A stretch of DNA of 64,000 nucleotides from NCBI RefSeq assembly GCF_014164585.1, contig NZ_JACJFM010000001.1, positions 303,490-367,489 of the forward strand, read 5' to 3'. Positions 28,449 through 37,881 of this stretch are shown here, piece by piece (position 1 is the stretch's first letter; each line of letters opens with the position of its first letter). The notes beneath the pieces were generated by a model. It worked only from the letters and a program-made list of their open reading frames with translations. It was not told where the DNA came from and did no database searches. The translations under genes were made by a program, and so were the position numbers. Source of the stretch: Oceanospirillum sediminis (GTDB taxonomy: Bacteria > Pseudomonadota > Gammaproteobacteria > Pseudomonadales > Halomonadaceae).

Positions 28449-29204
28449 TTAACGTGCTTTGATTGCCAGCATAGAAGCAAAATTCAGATACTGGAACCAG
28501 ACAGAGCTCTGGGCAAAGCCTGCGGCGTCAAAACGCTGTTGATGCGTGGTAAAACTCTCAGCTTGCAGAAAGTTCTCCAGGGCTGCCCGCTTCTGACTGA
28601 TTTCCAGCTCGCTATAACCATTAGCACGCTTAAAATCCAGGTGCAGGTCAAACAGCGTATCCTGCTGTTCAGCCTGTTCAAAGCGTACCTTTTCAGATAA
28701 GACCAGTACACCACCAGGTGCTAGTCCCGACAGAATTTTTTTCAGCAGAGGTAAACGGTTTTCTACAGGCAAAAACTGAAAAGTAAAATTCAGAATAACC
28801 ACCGAGGCATTTTCAATTGGGTATTCACAGATATCAGCACATTCCAGCTGGATATGCCGACGTTCTCCCGATGACATTCTGGCTTCCTGATCCAGCACCT
28901 GCTGGCAGCGTTCAATCATCGCCGGAGAGTTATCCAGTGCGATAATTTCCAGGCTGGCATCTTCGATCTGATGACATACGGATAAAGTACTGGCACCAAG
29001 GGAACATCCCAGATCATAAATTCGGGTACCGGGTTGCCAGTAGCGACTCGCGATGACACCGGTCATGCCTATCATATTACTGTAACCCGGTACGGAACGC
29101 TTAATCATATCCGGGAAAACCTGAACCACCTGGTCATCAAAAGAAAAAGTTGCGACCTTATCCAGCGGATTCGCAAAAATGGCATCTTTCTGGTTTTCTT
29201 TCAT
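28449..29204 (-). CDS. cmoA: carboxy-S-adenosyl-L-methionine synthase
   Basis: A 251-residue Rossmann-fold enzyme that converts SAM and prephenate to carboxy-SAM, the donor for the cmo5U wobble modification of tRNA. The N-terminus FSFDDQVVQVFPDMIKRSVPGY and motif I IYDLGCSLGAST are characteristic of CmoA. cmoB, usually adjacent in E. coli, is not in the window, but cmoM, a later enzyme of the pathway, is two genes upstream with rsmC between. A GAG before the ATG gives a modest ribosome site. Confidence 0.95.
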   Translation of the reverse strand: MKENQKDAIFANPLDKVATFSFDDQVVQVFPDMIKRSVPGYSNMIGMTGVIASRYWQPGTRIYDLGCSLGASTLSVCHQIEDASLEIIALDNSPAMIERCQQVLDQEARMSSGERRHIQLECADICEYPIENASVVILNFTFQFLPVENRLPLLKKILSGLAPGGVLVLSEKVRFEQAEQQDTLFDLHLDFKRANGYSELEISQKRAALENFLQAESFTTHQQRFDAAGFAQSSVWFQYLNFASMLAIKAR

Positions 29205-29307
29205 GGTATTCTCAATGCTTGCCCGAAAACGGACTGATCAATTAAGGTATCAGGATGATAATCAGAGACTTACGCTTCCGGTTCAGATGAAGTATATAAC
29301 CCAGTAA

Positions 29308-30381
29308 TCATAAGACTCTTGCTGACCAGACACAGAACTTGCCCGTTTCAGCAATACGCTCACAATTACCAAACACAGCTTCAATCAGGTCAGGATATTT
29401 CAGAAACCGGTTAGCGACAATACGCAGCTCACCACCCCGGTTCAGATGCTTTTTCGCCTGACTGATAAACGCTTCTGTTGGCGCATAATCTGTTTTCAAG
29501 CCTGTGTGAAAAGGTGGATTGGAAATCACCAGATCAAAGCGCCCCTCAATATCCTGCCACATGTCAGAGGGCTGAACACTCGCGGTTAAATGATTATGCT
29601 CAAGCCCCATACGGGTCGCTTCTGTTGCCATAGCACTAACGTCACAGGCTGTCAGCTCCAGCTCTGGCTGACGCTGCAGAAGACTCATGGCAATGACACC
29701 ACACCCGCACCCCATATCCAGTGCTTTCGGTATACGCCCCACTGAGGGTCTGACTTTGGGCAGATGCTGCAACAACAACAGAGTTCCTTCATCCAGGCGA
29801 CCATGGCTGAACACTCCGGGCAGACTGATCAACTCCAGCTCATTAGCAGAAAAGGGCGTATCGGCTGCGGCAAAAGCATCAGACAGCAGCCAGTTCTGTT
29901 GCCAGTCAGCCAGATTAAATTCAGGCACTTTATCCACAACCACCTGCATTGATAACAGCAGAGATTTTTTCGCCTTGTCATGCTTTACCACATTATCAGT
30001 AAAAGGCATCAGCAATTTATCGGCCGACTTAATGCCACCGTTATTTTCACCCACCAGCCAGAAAGTCCCGGCAGGTTTCAATACTCTGACCAATTGGGCA
30101 ATAAGAAAGCGGGCCTGTTCTTTTGCTTTAGGCATATAAAGCACGACCTGATCAAATTGCTCTGTGGATTCACTCTGTAACACCGCATGAAATAAAGGCT
30201 CAGCCTGAACAGAGGACCCCAGAGAGCGGAAGCTGCGCCAGTCATCTGTCAGCACCATCGCTTTCTCAGATAATCTCAACTGATTCAATATGCCGTCATC
30301 TGGCACATGAGCAAATAACACTCGTCCGTTAAGGTCACTCTGGTTACGCAGGATCAGTTCACTGGCAGGCGATAAAGACAT
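29308..30381 (-). CDS. rsmC: 16S rRNA guanine-N2 methyltransferase RsmC-like
   Basis: A 357-residue SAM-dependent methyltransferase with the duplicated layout of RsmC: a degenerate N-terminal half and a catalytic C-terminal half with motif I ALDMGCGCGVIAMSL and the NPPFHTG motif that positions the target amino group. RsmC methylates G1207 of 16S rRNA; the related RlmG methylates 23S rRNA, and the two are hard to separate by eye. Downstream is cmoA and upstream cmoM, all on the minus strand. The 69-base gap to cmoM holds two perfect DnaA-box nonamers. Confidence 0.88.
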   Translation of the reverse strand: MSLSPASELILRNQSDLNGRVLFAHVPDDGILNQLRLSEKAMVLTDDWRSFRSLGSSVQAEPLFHAVLQSESTEQFDQVVLYMPKAKEQARFLIAQLVRVLKPAGTFWLVGENNGGIKSADKLLMPFTDNVVKHDKAKKSLLLSMQVVVDKVPEFNLADWQQNWLLSDAFAAADTPFSANELELISLPGVFSHGRLDEGTLLLLQHLPKVRPSVGRIPKALDMGCGCGVIAMSLLQRQPELELTACDVSAMATEATRMGLEHNHLTASVQPSDMWQDIEGRFDLVISNPPFHTGLKTDYAPTEAFISQAKKHLNRGGELRIVANRFLKYPDLIEAVFGNCERIAETGKFCVWSARVL

Positions 30382-30403
30382 AAACTCTCTCTGAAATCAG
30401 GCT

Positions 30404-30449
30404 TGTGGATAATATATGCAGACCTTAGGGTCTGTGCGCTTGTGGATAA
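30404..30449. promoter_or_regulatory. paired DnaA-box nonamers flanking a hairpin
   Basis: TGTGGATAA occurs at 30404-30412 and 30441-30449, 37 bases apart in the same orientation. Each equals the complement of the high-affinity E. coli R1 box. Between them the arms CAGACC and GGTCTG (30419-30434) form a six-base stem with a four-base loop. The cluster lies in the rsmC-cmoM gap, upstream of rsmC. Confidence 0.55.
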
Positions 30450-30450
30450 A

Positions 30451-31278
30451 TTATTCTGCCTTACGGGCAATCACATGAATATAACGTCCCAGACGCCAGT
30501 ACGGTTCCTGATGGCAGTAACGCCACTCCAGTTCCAGCACCTTATCCATGTCAGCCTGATCGGGTTCTTTATCCCTGAGATAATCACTGAAAACGCGAAT
30601 ACCCGCCACTGAAATAATTTCAAGCCCCTGGTCTGCTAAGCCTTTCAGCACAGTATCCGGGTCCTGCGGACTAATGGGCGTCAGACGTAAACGCTGCCCG
30701 GTACCATCCAGAGTATCTCTCAGGGCTTTATCGTAATTACCTTTAACAATATTACTGAGACGTAAACCATGTTCGTTAAAGAACATTAACGACAACCATC
30801 CACCTGGATTTATCATAGCATTCAGATAAGACAGTGCTTTTTCCGGTTCATGCAGCCACTCAAGTACAGCATGACAAACCACCAGATCGGCTGGAGGCAG
30901 CTGTTCCGTAATCTGCTGTAAACGCAGATTATGCACTTGCACCGGATAGTGATAGTTGTTCTGGCTCTGCTGATGATCAAACAATGCTGAAGCTTCTGCC
31001 CGCATATCATCAGCAGGCTCAGTAAAACAGACCTGATGACCTTGTTGTGCAAGCCAGTCAGACATCTGTCCCAGTCCGCCACCGACATCCATTACAGAAA
31101 TCGTAGCGTGCTCAGATACTGTGCCCGTTTCATTCAATCCCGGTATCTGTTGTAAATCCTGGAAAAGAATCTGCTGACGTAACCAGCCCTTGGATGTGCC
31201 ATACACATTCCGTCGGAACTTTTCCGCCAGACCATCAAAAATCTTATCGGTAGTAATTTTAGGACGAGGGGCAGCCAA
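30451..31278 (-). CDS. cmoM: tRNA 5-carboxymethoxyuridine methyltransferase (SmtA/CmoM)
   Basis: A SAM-dependent methyltransferase that makes the methyl ester of cmo5U in tRNA. KIFDGLAEKFRRNVYGTSKGWLRQQIL is the family's characteristic start and MDVGGGLGQMSDWLAQQGH is motif I. The frame is open from 31377, but there is no in-frame ATG upstream. A TTG at 31278 has TGAGG about five bases upstream and gives a 275-residue protein beginning about ten residues before the conserved block, so it is preferred. The upstream bases would be the divergent control region shared with a possible micro-ORF. Confidence 0.88.
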   Translation of the reverse strand: MAAPRPKITTDKIFDGLAEKFRRNVYGTSKGWLRQQILFQDLQQIPGLNETGTVSEHATISVMDVGGGLGQMSDWLAQQGHQVCFTEPADDMRAEASALFDHQQSQNNYHYPVQVHNLRLQQITEQLPPADLVVCHAVLEWLHEPEKALSYLNAMINPGGWLSLMFFNEHGLRLSNIVKGNYDKALRDTLDGTGQRLRLTPISPQDPDTVLKGLADQGLEIISVAGIRVFSDYLRDKEPDQADMDKVLELEWRYCHQEPYWRLGRYIHVIARKAE

Positions 31279-31369
31279 AAGAGCCTCATATTCAGTATCA
31301 GACCAGAGGCGAGGGATATTACTGCATAATACAGATACAGAAAAGCAGGAGATTGGGAAGGAGTAAAAA

Positions 31370-31453
31370 ATGAACAAAAAGAAAATTTATGAAGCTCAGA
31401 AACGCGAAAACGCCAACCTGAAGGTTAGCGTTTTCAAACGTAAAGTCTTCTAA
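31370..31453 (+). CDS. possible 27-residue basic micro-protein
   Basis: An ATG at 31370 is preceded by GGAAGGAGT with ideal spacing and opens a 27-codon frame ending in TAA, just before the convergent porin stop. The product would be strongly basic, with Lys-rich ends (start MNKKKIY, end FKRKVF). The frame spans a hairpin that may be the porin terminator, which argues for caution. It is too short for composition tests. Confidence 0.3.
   Translation: MNKKKIYEAQKRENANLKVSVFKRKVF
31406..31435 (-). terminator. hairpin after the porin gene
   Basis: GAAAACGC and GCGTTTTC, extended by AACC/GGTT across one mismatch, form a strong stem with a TGAA loop about 30 bases past the porin stop. The stem itself ends in TTTTC; no further T run follows, so termination is likely but not certain. 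Confidence 0.6.
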
Positions 31454-31465
31454 CTGAAAATCAGA

Positions 31466-32392
31466 TTAGAAGTCTACACGCCAGCTTACAGCGATCTGAT
31501 CAGCATTACCTGCATCTTCTGCGTCGTCGTCAAAAGCAACAACTGTAGCAGCTACACGAGACTTAGCACCCAGCTTGTACTGAACTTCAGCAGCAACCTG
31601 GTTACCATTGTCATCGTCGAAATCTACGAAGTTAGCCAGTACTGTTGCTTTACCCAGAGAGTAAGAGCCAGCAACTTCGAAAGTTTCAGTATCAGCGATA
31701 CCATTGTCAGTCATCTCGAAAGCAACATTCAGAGGACCCTGTTCGTAACCTACTGCGAATGCAGTGTAGTTCTCGTCGATGTTACCCTGGTACATGATAG
31801 AAGACAGACCTACAGAGAAACCGCCCATTGCATAGTGAGCAGCCAGGTTGTATGCGTCTACGCCATCTTCAGTAGTGTTAGCTTCAACTTCACCACCTGC
31901 ACGAGCAACCAGAACTGCTGCCAGCTGCAGACCGCTCAGGTCAGGAGTGATGTATGCTACAGTGTTACCCTGACGGCCAGCCAGTGCATAGCTGTGAGTA
32001 GGGTTAGAACCGAAGTCCAGCAGGTCAACTTTAGCAGAAGTCCACAGGTACTGAGGAGTCCACTGACGACCTGCAGTTACTGTACCGAAGTCACCAGTAG
32101 CACCGATGTATGCCAGACGACCTTTACCGCTTGGTGAAGAACCGAAATCACCAGACTCAGTGTTTACGTAAGTTTCGAAACGAACGATACCAGTGATACC
32201 ACCGTCCAGCTGAGTAGATGCTTTAATACCAATACGTGAAGAGTTATCAGCTACATCCAGCTCACCGTTGTCAGTGTCAACAACTGCAACACGCAGGGAA
32301 CCATACAGGTCGTAATCTACTTCTGCTGCCTGAGCAACAGCCGTGAAGCTCATAGCACCAGCGATAGCGGTAGCAATCAGAGTCTTTTTCAT
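31466..32392 (-). CDS. general porin, outer membrane
   Basis: A 308-residue outer-membrane beta-barrel porin. A classical signal peptide (MKKTLIATAIAGAMSFTAVAQA, about residues 1-22) precedes the mature start AEVDYDLYGSLR. Alternating hydrophobic residues run throughout; the loop GRQWTPQYLW and the terminal VSWRVDF, ending in the Phe needed for barrel assembly, are typical. It belongs to the Gram-negative porin group of Oceanospirillales/Pseudoalteromonas type. Acidic Asp/Glu content is high, as in marine proteins. Substrate specificity cannot be read from sequence. Confidence 0.93.
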   Translation of the reverse strand: MKKTLIATAIAGAMSFTAVAQAAEVDYDLYGSLRVAVVDTDNGELDVADNSSRIGIKASTQLDGGITGIVRFETYVNTESGDFGSSPSGKGRLAYIGATGDFGTVTAGRQWTPQYLWTSAKVDLLDFGSNPTHSYALAGRQGNTVAYITPDLSGLQLAAVLVARAGGEVEANTTEDGVDAYNLAAHYAMGGFSVGLSSIMYQGNIDENYTAFAVGYEQGPLNVAFEMTDNGIADTETFEVAGSYSLGKATVLANFVDFDDDNGNQVAAEVQYKLGAKSRVAATVVAFDDDAEDAGNADQIAVSWRVDF

Positions 32393-32738
32393 TTGTTAAT
32401 TTCCTTTCTCTACTCAATCGCTCTGCAATAATGCAGAAAATTTTCGGTTGGCCAGCCAGGTCAACTAGCCACCCATAAACCGTTATTGTTTCAATCGCAG
32501 GAGCTACTTTAAACATCCTGCGCGCGCATGGCAATAGTCAAATCAGCCCTTTTTTACATGAATTTACTGACTTTTGATTTATATTAGGTATCCGATCAAT
32601 ACTACTGACCAGAACGCCTATCAATCGGATTGCGCTGAAAGTGCTTATTTTATGCAGAAAACCCCATTTATTAAAACTATCGAATAAAATACTGGTTACG
32701 TTTCTGAGGTATCCGACAGTCAATGGCAAAGTTCACAA
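32393..32738. other. gene-free upstream region of the porin gene
   Basis: A 346-base region between the recJ stop and the porin start; it must contain the porin promoter. GGTATCCGA occurs twice (32587 and 32709). On the minus strand TTGACT and TTGACC are candidate -35 elements, but no matching -10 at 16-18 bases was convincing. Sequences resembling OmpR sites were not clear enough to call. Confidence 0.4.
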
Positions 32739-34514
32739 CTATTTCGTAATTTTTTGTGCCCAGTCAAACATCAGCTGTAAATTACTGCGTCCCCGGAAGT
32801 GATTCATGTTCATTTGAAACACAGCTGTCACATAATCCCCCTCAGAAAAGTCAATAGTCTGACCAGCGGCTAACGCTTTGAACCAGATTGCACGAAAACT
32901 GAAACGCTGGCATTCGCTACTCAGCAACAGTTGCAGATGGGTCTGATCAGCCCCGATCACTCTGAGCTGCTCAACCAGAAAAACAGCACTGAAGCTGGCC
33001 GGATCAAATTCTCTGCCATAGGGTTGCAGTTGTTGCAGTTCCGACCATGCCTTTTCATTGATCTGCTCTGGTAATAGTTCACCATCGGTCAGTATGACAG
33101 GCCCAAGAGAATCATTTTGTAACTGCTCTTTTACCGCCAGGTGAAAGAGTTCGGTAAAATCCTGATAACGATGACGATATATAGTCAGTCCCGCTGCGCC
33201 TCGGTGCCCCCCGAATTTCACAAGCACATCAGGGTCTCTGTCATCAATCCACTGTATGGCATTACGAATATGAACCTGATCCACACTTCGGGCAGAACCA
33301 GTCATGTGGTCTGGATTAATGGCTGGACACAGTACCACAGAAGGTCGACCCGTTTTCTGAGTCACCCGAGAAGAGACAATCCCCTGCACACCGGGATGAC
33401 CATCATCTAAATAGACTGCCAGCCCATCTAATCCCCTATCAGCCTGAGCAGCTGCCAGTTTCTGGGCCTGCTGTGTCATCGTCTGCTCAATCTGCTTTCT
33501 GTCTTCATTATCCTGATCCAGAACAGCCAGATATTGCTCAGCCAGATAGTCCTGACTGGCCAGAATAAAGTGCAGTGCAGCATAAGGATCATCAAGCCGC
33601 CCACGGGCATTAATTCTTGGCCCCAACTGATAACCCAGCACATCAGAGGTGAACATTTCCCCTTCTTTTTTCAAAAGTTTACGCACAGCACGCCAGCATG
33701 GCTGATCAAACCGATTAATCAGTTCCAGACCTGTTTTTACCACAGCTCGATTAATTGCACTGTCTCCCAGGGACACACAGTCAGCGACCGTTCCCAGAGC
33801 CACATAGGACAATAACCCTCCCAGCTTCGGAGTATCCACTGGCAAACACTGCTGATCCACCAGAGTGTTACGCACTGCCGACATAATCAGCCAGGCAACC
33901 ATACATCCGGCAATCGTTGAATCAGGATAGTCACATCCAGGCTGAGTAGGATTCACAATGGCATAGGCCGATACCGGCACACCCTCAGCAGGCAAAGCGT
34001 GGTGATCTGTGACAATAACGTCTATTCCAGACTGCTTCAGAAGTGCAATCCGCGCCTCATCACTGGAGCCACAATCCGCAGTAATGATCAGATCAGGGAG
34101 CACATCCTGCTGCAGAATACGGGCAACCAGCCCGGCACTGACACCATAACCATCATTCAGACGATGGCCAATCAGGCTCTGGATTTTGCCTGCAGGATGA
34201 GAACAAATTTCTGTCAGCGCCCGATACATCACTGCATGGGAGGTAATACCATCAACATCGTAATCAGTCAGTACACCAATAATCTGTCCCTGCTGTATCG
34301 CCCTTGCAATCCGTTCTGCTGCGACTCTGGCATCTTTTAACTGCTCAGGTGATGCCAGATTCCTGAGTGTCGGAGAGAGAATGGCGTTAAGATTCTGATC
34401 ACTTCGTTTAAGGCGACCTGCAAGTACTCTTGCCAGCAAGGGGGAGACACCCAGGGCCTCAGCTTGTTCAAGAATAGCAGGATTCAGTTCTCGGGCTCTT
34501 ATTTCAGGGATCAT
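32739..34514 (-). CDS. recJ: single-stranded-DNA exonuclease RecJ
   Basis: Cytoplasmic 5'-3' single-strand exonuclease of 591 residues for recombination and mismatch repair. The DHH-family motifs are plain: TDYDVDGI (83-90), ITADCGSSD and the name-giving VTDHHA. The C-terminal DHHA1 half contains KFGGHRGAAGLTI, which binds the substrate, and an OB-fold follows. The surrounding order recJ-thrC-hom-dsbC-xerD occurs in Pseudomonas and relatives. A terminator after thrC separates recJ from the thr genes. Confidence 0.94.
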   Translation of the reverse strand: MIPEIRARELNPAILEQAEALGVSPLLARVLAGRLKRSDQNLNAILSPTLRNLASPEQLKDARVAAERIARAIQQGQIIGVLTDYDVDGITSHAVMYRALTEICSHPAGKIQSLIGHRLNDGYGVSAGLVARILQQDVLPDLIITADCGSSDEARIALLKQSGIDVIVTDHHALPAEGVPVSAYAIVNPTQPGCDYPDSTIAGCMVAWLIMSAVRNTLVDQQCLPVDTPKLGGLLSYVALGTVADCVSLGDSAINRAVVKTGLELINRFDQPCWRAVRKLLKKEGEMFTSDVLGYQLGPRINARGRLDDPYAALHFILASQDYLAEQYLAVLDQDNEDRKQIEQTMTQQAQKLAAAQADRGLDGLAVYLDDGHPGVQGIVSSRVTQKTGRPSVVLCPAINPDHMTGSARSVDQVHIRNAIQWIDDRDPDVLVKFGGHRGAAGLTIYRHRYQDFTELFHLAVKEQLQNDSLGPVILTDGELLPEQINEKAWSELQQLQPYGREFDPASFSAVFLVEQLRVIGADQTHLQLLLSSECQRFSFRAIWFKALAAGQTIDFSEGDYVTAVFQMNMNHFRGRSNLQLMFDWAQKITK

Positions 34515-34556
34515 TACAACTCCGGACTGGCGTTAATAAAGCAAGGGAAAACAAAT

Positions 34557-34584
34557 CAAAAAAGGAGCCGGGGCTCCTTTTTCT
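34557..34584 (-). terminator. thrC terminator
   Basis: The stem AAAGGAGC / GCTCCTTT with a four-base loop is followed by six T on the minus strand and lies about 47 bases after the thrC stop. Confidence 0.9.
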
Positions 34585-34630
34585 GATCTGTAGCAGATTG
34601 CCGTTTTACCTGAATCCAGGCCAGATGAAC

Positions 34631-36022
34631 TTAGCGCTTATTCTGCACAACAAACTGCTGAATGGCATCTGCATCGGCAGGCAATACGCTATAGCGCTCT
34701 TCACGCTCCAGCAGATCGGCCATATGCGGAGGCAGAGGCGCGCCTTTAAAGCCCGCTTTGACAATCGCATCTTCGAACTTCGCAGGGTGCGCCGTCGATA
34801 GCGTGATCATGGGTACGGACTTATCGCGGTTGCAGGCTTCTGCCGCGCGATAACCCGTTGCAGTATGAGGGTCCAGTAGCTCACCGGTGCGCTCAAAGGC
34901 TTCTTTGATCACTTCGATGGTGGTGTCATCATCCACACTCAGACTGTCGAACAGCTCACGGGCTTTATCCCAACGGGCCTGATCCAGCTGTACCGGCTCA
35001 TTGTTAAAGCGGTTCAGCAGATCTTCAACCGCAGCACCGTCGTTGTCATACAGATCAAACAGCAGACGTTCGAAGTTACTGGATACCACGATATCCATAC
35101 TTGGCGACAGCGTGTGCAGCAGCGGCTGCTTGCTGAAATCATTTTTGCTGATCACACGGTGCAAGATATCGTTCGCGTTAGTGGCAACCACAAACTGATT
35201 CACTGGCAGGCCCATTTTGTACGCCATATAACCGGCAAAGATATCACCGAAGTTGGCAGATGGTACACTGAACGACACCTTGCGATGTGGTGCGCCCACA
35301 GCCACAGCAGAAACGAAATAGTAAACGATCTGAGCCATAATACGCGCCCAGTTGATCGAGTTCACTGCCACCAGGCGGGTGTTACCGCCCAGGAAGCCCT
35401 GGTTGTTAAAGCTGGCTTTAACAATCGCCTGACAGTCGTCGAAGTTACCCTCTACTGCGATGTTAAATACGTTGTCTGCCAGGACGGTGGTCATCTGACG
35501 ACGCTGTACTTCAGATACACGGTTGTGTGGATGCAGGATAAAGATATCCACATGCTCACACGGCTTACAACCTTCAATCGCCGCAGAACCGGTATCACCG
35601 GAGGTTGCGCCCATGATAACGGCGTGTTCGTTACGCTTACCCAGGAAATGATCCAGCAGACGACCCAGCATCTGCAGCGCCACATCTTTAAACGCCAGCG
35701 TAGGGCCGTGGAACAGCTCTAATAGATAGTGATTGCTATCCAGTTGTTTCAGAGGTGTTACCGCATCATGTTTGAAGGTACCGTAGGTATCTTCGATCAT
35801 GGCCTTCAGCTTATCGGCCGGGATCTCATCACCGATAAAGGCCTGCATCACCTTAAAGGCGATCTCGGTATAAGGCAGACCGGCCCAGGAAGCGATCTCT
35901 TCAGCAGAGAACTGAGGGATATTTTCAGGTACATACAGGCCACCGTCACTGGCCAGACCGGTAAGTACAACGTCTTCAAAGTTCAGAGCGGGCGCTTGGC
36001 CACGGGTACTGATATAACGCAC
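34631..36022 (-). CDS. thrC: threonine synthase
   Basis: PLP enzyme of 463 residues that converts O-phosphohomoserine to threonine. MRYISTRG at the N-terminus, the pyridoxal-lysine motif in HGPTLAFKDVALQMLG, and GATSGDTGSAA for phosphate binding identify it. The length is that of the long ThrC class of Pseudomonas and yeasts. It is downstream of hom on the same strand with 244 bases between; no attenuator of the E. coli thr type (Thr/Ile-rich leader) was seen. Confidence 0.97.
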   Translation of the reverse strand: MRYISTRGQAPALNFEDVVLTGLASDGGLYVPENIPQFSAEEIASWAGLPYTEIAFKVMQAFIGDEIPADKLKAMIEDTYGTFKHDAVTPLKQLDSNHYLLELFHGPTLAFKDVALQMLGRLLDHFLGKRNEHAVIMGATSGDTGSAAIEGCKPCEHVDIFILHPHNRVSEVQRRQMTTVLADNVFNIAVEGNFDDCQAIVKASFNNQGFLGGNTRLVAVNSINWARIMAQIVYYFVSAVAVGAPHRKVSFSVPSANFGDIFAGYMAYKMGLPVNQFVVATNANDILHRVISKNDFSKQPLLHTLSPSMDIVVSSNFERLLFDLYDNDGAAVEDLLNRFNNEPVQLDQARWDKARELFDSLSVDDDTTIEVIKEAFERTGELLDPHTATGYRAAEACNRDKSVPMITLSTAHPAKFEDAIVKAGFKGAPLPPHMADLLEREERYSVLPADADAIQQFVVQNKR

Positions 36023-36266
36023 GATTTTTCTCGTCTATTTATCTGGGATCAGGCGCTGCACGTATCATCCTGAAAGAAGCTATCTGTTTAAAAGAAGCTA
36101 CTTAAAGGAGAACCGGTTCTATTACCGGTCTTGCAAAACACCCAATCAAAGCAGGATGCCTGATGGTGCTATTTAATCAATATAAGTAACATCGTCAGGC
36201 TTGATCTCTTAACAGGGGGCAGCAGGCAATCACCTTAGCGCCCCTGTATTACGGACTCAGTAAGAC

Positions 36267-37574
36267 TTAGTCCAGGCTTTCTACGCGGATACGTACCACT
36301 TCACTGCAGATATCCACCAGAGACTCGATCTCACGAATCGCCTCATTCATCAGTTTTTCCTGAGCGTTATGTGTCAGCAGGATAATAGGTACCATTTCGC
36401 TCTCTTTATCCTCTTTCTGGATAATCGCTTCAATGCTGATACCTTTTTCACTCAGAATACTGGCAACACGGGCCAGCACACCAGGACGATCTACCGCATG
36501 CAGCCGCAAGTAGTAAGCCGTTTCCACGTCTTCCATTGGCAGGATGCCAGAATCTTCATCCAGAGACTCTTCGGTGAACGCCAATGGTGGAACTCGCTCA
36601 CCATATTCAGTATTCATGGTGCGGGCGACATCGACAATATCTGCGATCACAGAAGAAGCCGTTGGCTCAGCACCGGCACCCGGACCGTAGTACATGGTTG
36701 GGCCTACCGCATCACCCTGTACCATGACCGCATTCAGTACGCCGTGTACGTTAGCGATCAGACGATCTTTAGGGATCAGTGTCGGGTGCACACGCAACTC
36801 CACACCTTTATCGGTGCGGCGGGCAATACCCAGATGCTTGATGATATAGCCCAGTTCATCGGCCTGTTCAATATCCAGTGGTGTGATCTTACTGATGCCT
36901 TCGGTATAGGCTTTATCAAACTGCAGCGGAATACCAAATGCCACAGAGCTCAGAATAGTCAGCTTATGTGCTGCATCAATGCCTTCCACGTCAAAGGTCG
37001 GGTCTGCTTCTGCGTAACCAAGCTCCTGAGCTTCTTGCAATACATCGGCAAAGTCACGACCATAATCACGCATCTGCGTCATGATGTAGTTGCCAGTACC
37101 GTTGATGATACCCGCCAGCCAGTTGATCTTATTCGCAGTCAGACCTTCACGTATCCCCTTGATCACAGGGATACCTCCCGCAACTGCCGCTTCATAAGCG
37201 ACAACCACGCCTTGTTCACGGGCCGCAGCAAAAATCTCGTTACCATGTACTGCGATCAGGGCTTTGTTCGCAGTGACAACATGCTTGCCATTTTCAATTG
37301 CTTTCAGTACCAGCTCACGCGCGATGTCGTAGCCACCAATCAATTCAACAACCACGTCAATTTCCGGGTTGTTTACCACATCAAAAATATCACGGGTAAT
37401 GTTAATGCCTGTTGTATCACAGTCCGGATTGTCACGACGGGCACCAATCTGCTCAACAATAATCGGGCGACCAGTACGACGGGTAATCTCTTCTGCGTTA
37501 CGACGCAATACATTTACAGTACCGCTACCAACAGTACCTAATCCACACACACCCACTTTTACCGGTTTCAACAC
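36267..37574 (-). CDS. hom: homoserine dehydrogenase
   Basis: NAD(P)-dependent enzyme of 435 residues that reduces aspartate semialdehyde to homoserine. The Rossmann motif VGVCGLGTVGSGT starts the protein, KHVVTANKALIA follows, and AGGIPVIKGIREGL and YADVEADPTFDVEG-like sequence (GYAEADPTFDVEG) mark the catalytic domain. A C-terminal ACT domain (about 355-435, YYLRLHAVDRPGVLA) suggests feedback control by threonine. It is monofunctional, without an aspartate kinase fusion. Confidence 0.97.
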   Translation of the reverse strand: MLKPVKVGVCGLGTVGSGTVNVLRRNAEEITRRTGRPIIVEQIGARRDNPDCDTTGINITRDIFDVVNNPEIDVVVELIGGYDIARELVLKAIENGKHVVTANKALIAVHGNEIFAAAREQGVVVAYEAAVAGGIPVIKGIREGLTANKINWLAGIINGTGNYIMTQMRDYGRDFADVLQEAQELGYAEADPTFDVEGIDAAHKLTILSSVAFGIPLQFDKAYTEGISKITPLDIEQADELGYIIKHLGIARRTDKGVELRVHPTLIPKDRLIANVHGVLNAVMVQGDAVGPTMYYGPGAGAEPTASSVIADIVDVARTMNTEYGERVPPLAFTEESLDEDSGILPMEDVETAYYLRLHAVDRPGVLARVASILSEKGISIEAIIQKEDKESEMVPIILLTHNAQEKLMNEAIREIESLVDICSEVVRIRVESLD

Positions 37575-37881
37575 ATTAACCCTCTTGCATATTTCCTGTG
37601 GTTATATTGTTGCTGCATCAGCAGCGTACAGCGCGGCAGAGATGCTGCAGCATCTCCGGAAAAGCCACTCATATTAGCCTGTTTTTGTGCCAAGAAAAAC
37701 CTGCGTAAACCGCTGAAGCAATGGCTTTACCTAAAACAGAAGAAAATATCAGCAACCACTCATTATCCGAAAGATACAAATAAATAAAGCCCATGCTCTG
37801 ATAAATATAACGGAACACAGGCTTTATTTATGTATAAAACACACTTCAGCTCAGCAATAATTCCTGAACAGAAGTTAAAAA
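37575..37881. other. gene-free stretch between dsbC and hom
   Basis: A 307-base stretch. It contains the long inverted repeat 37780-37831 just after the dsbC stop and must hold the hom promoter. No open frame of note. Confidence 0.5.
37780..37831 (-). terminator. long-stem hairpin after dsbC
   Basis: ATAAATAAAGCC pairs with GGCTTTATTTAT and the stem extends further inward with wobble pairs, leaving a loop of about 20 bases. It starts some 50 bases beyond the dsbC stop. The stem ends in ATTTATTT on the minus strand rather than a pure T run. Confidence 0.6.

Noticed and set aside
36023..36266. Threonine attenuator between hom and thrC
   Set aside because: No Thr/Ile-rich leader peptide and no terminator/antiterminator pair was found; only weak hairpins (ACAGGGG/CCCCTGT).
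36369..37541. 390-codon plus-strand frame opposite hom
   Set aside because: Antisense shadow of a clearly identified gene with full domain motifs on the minus strand.
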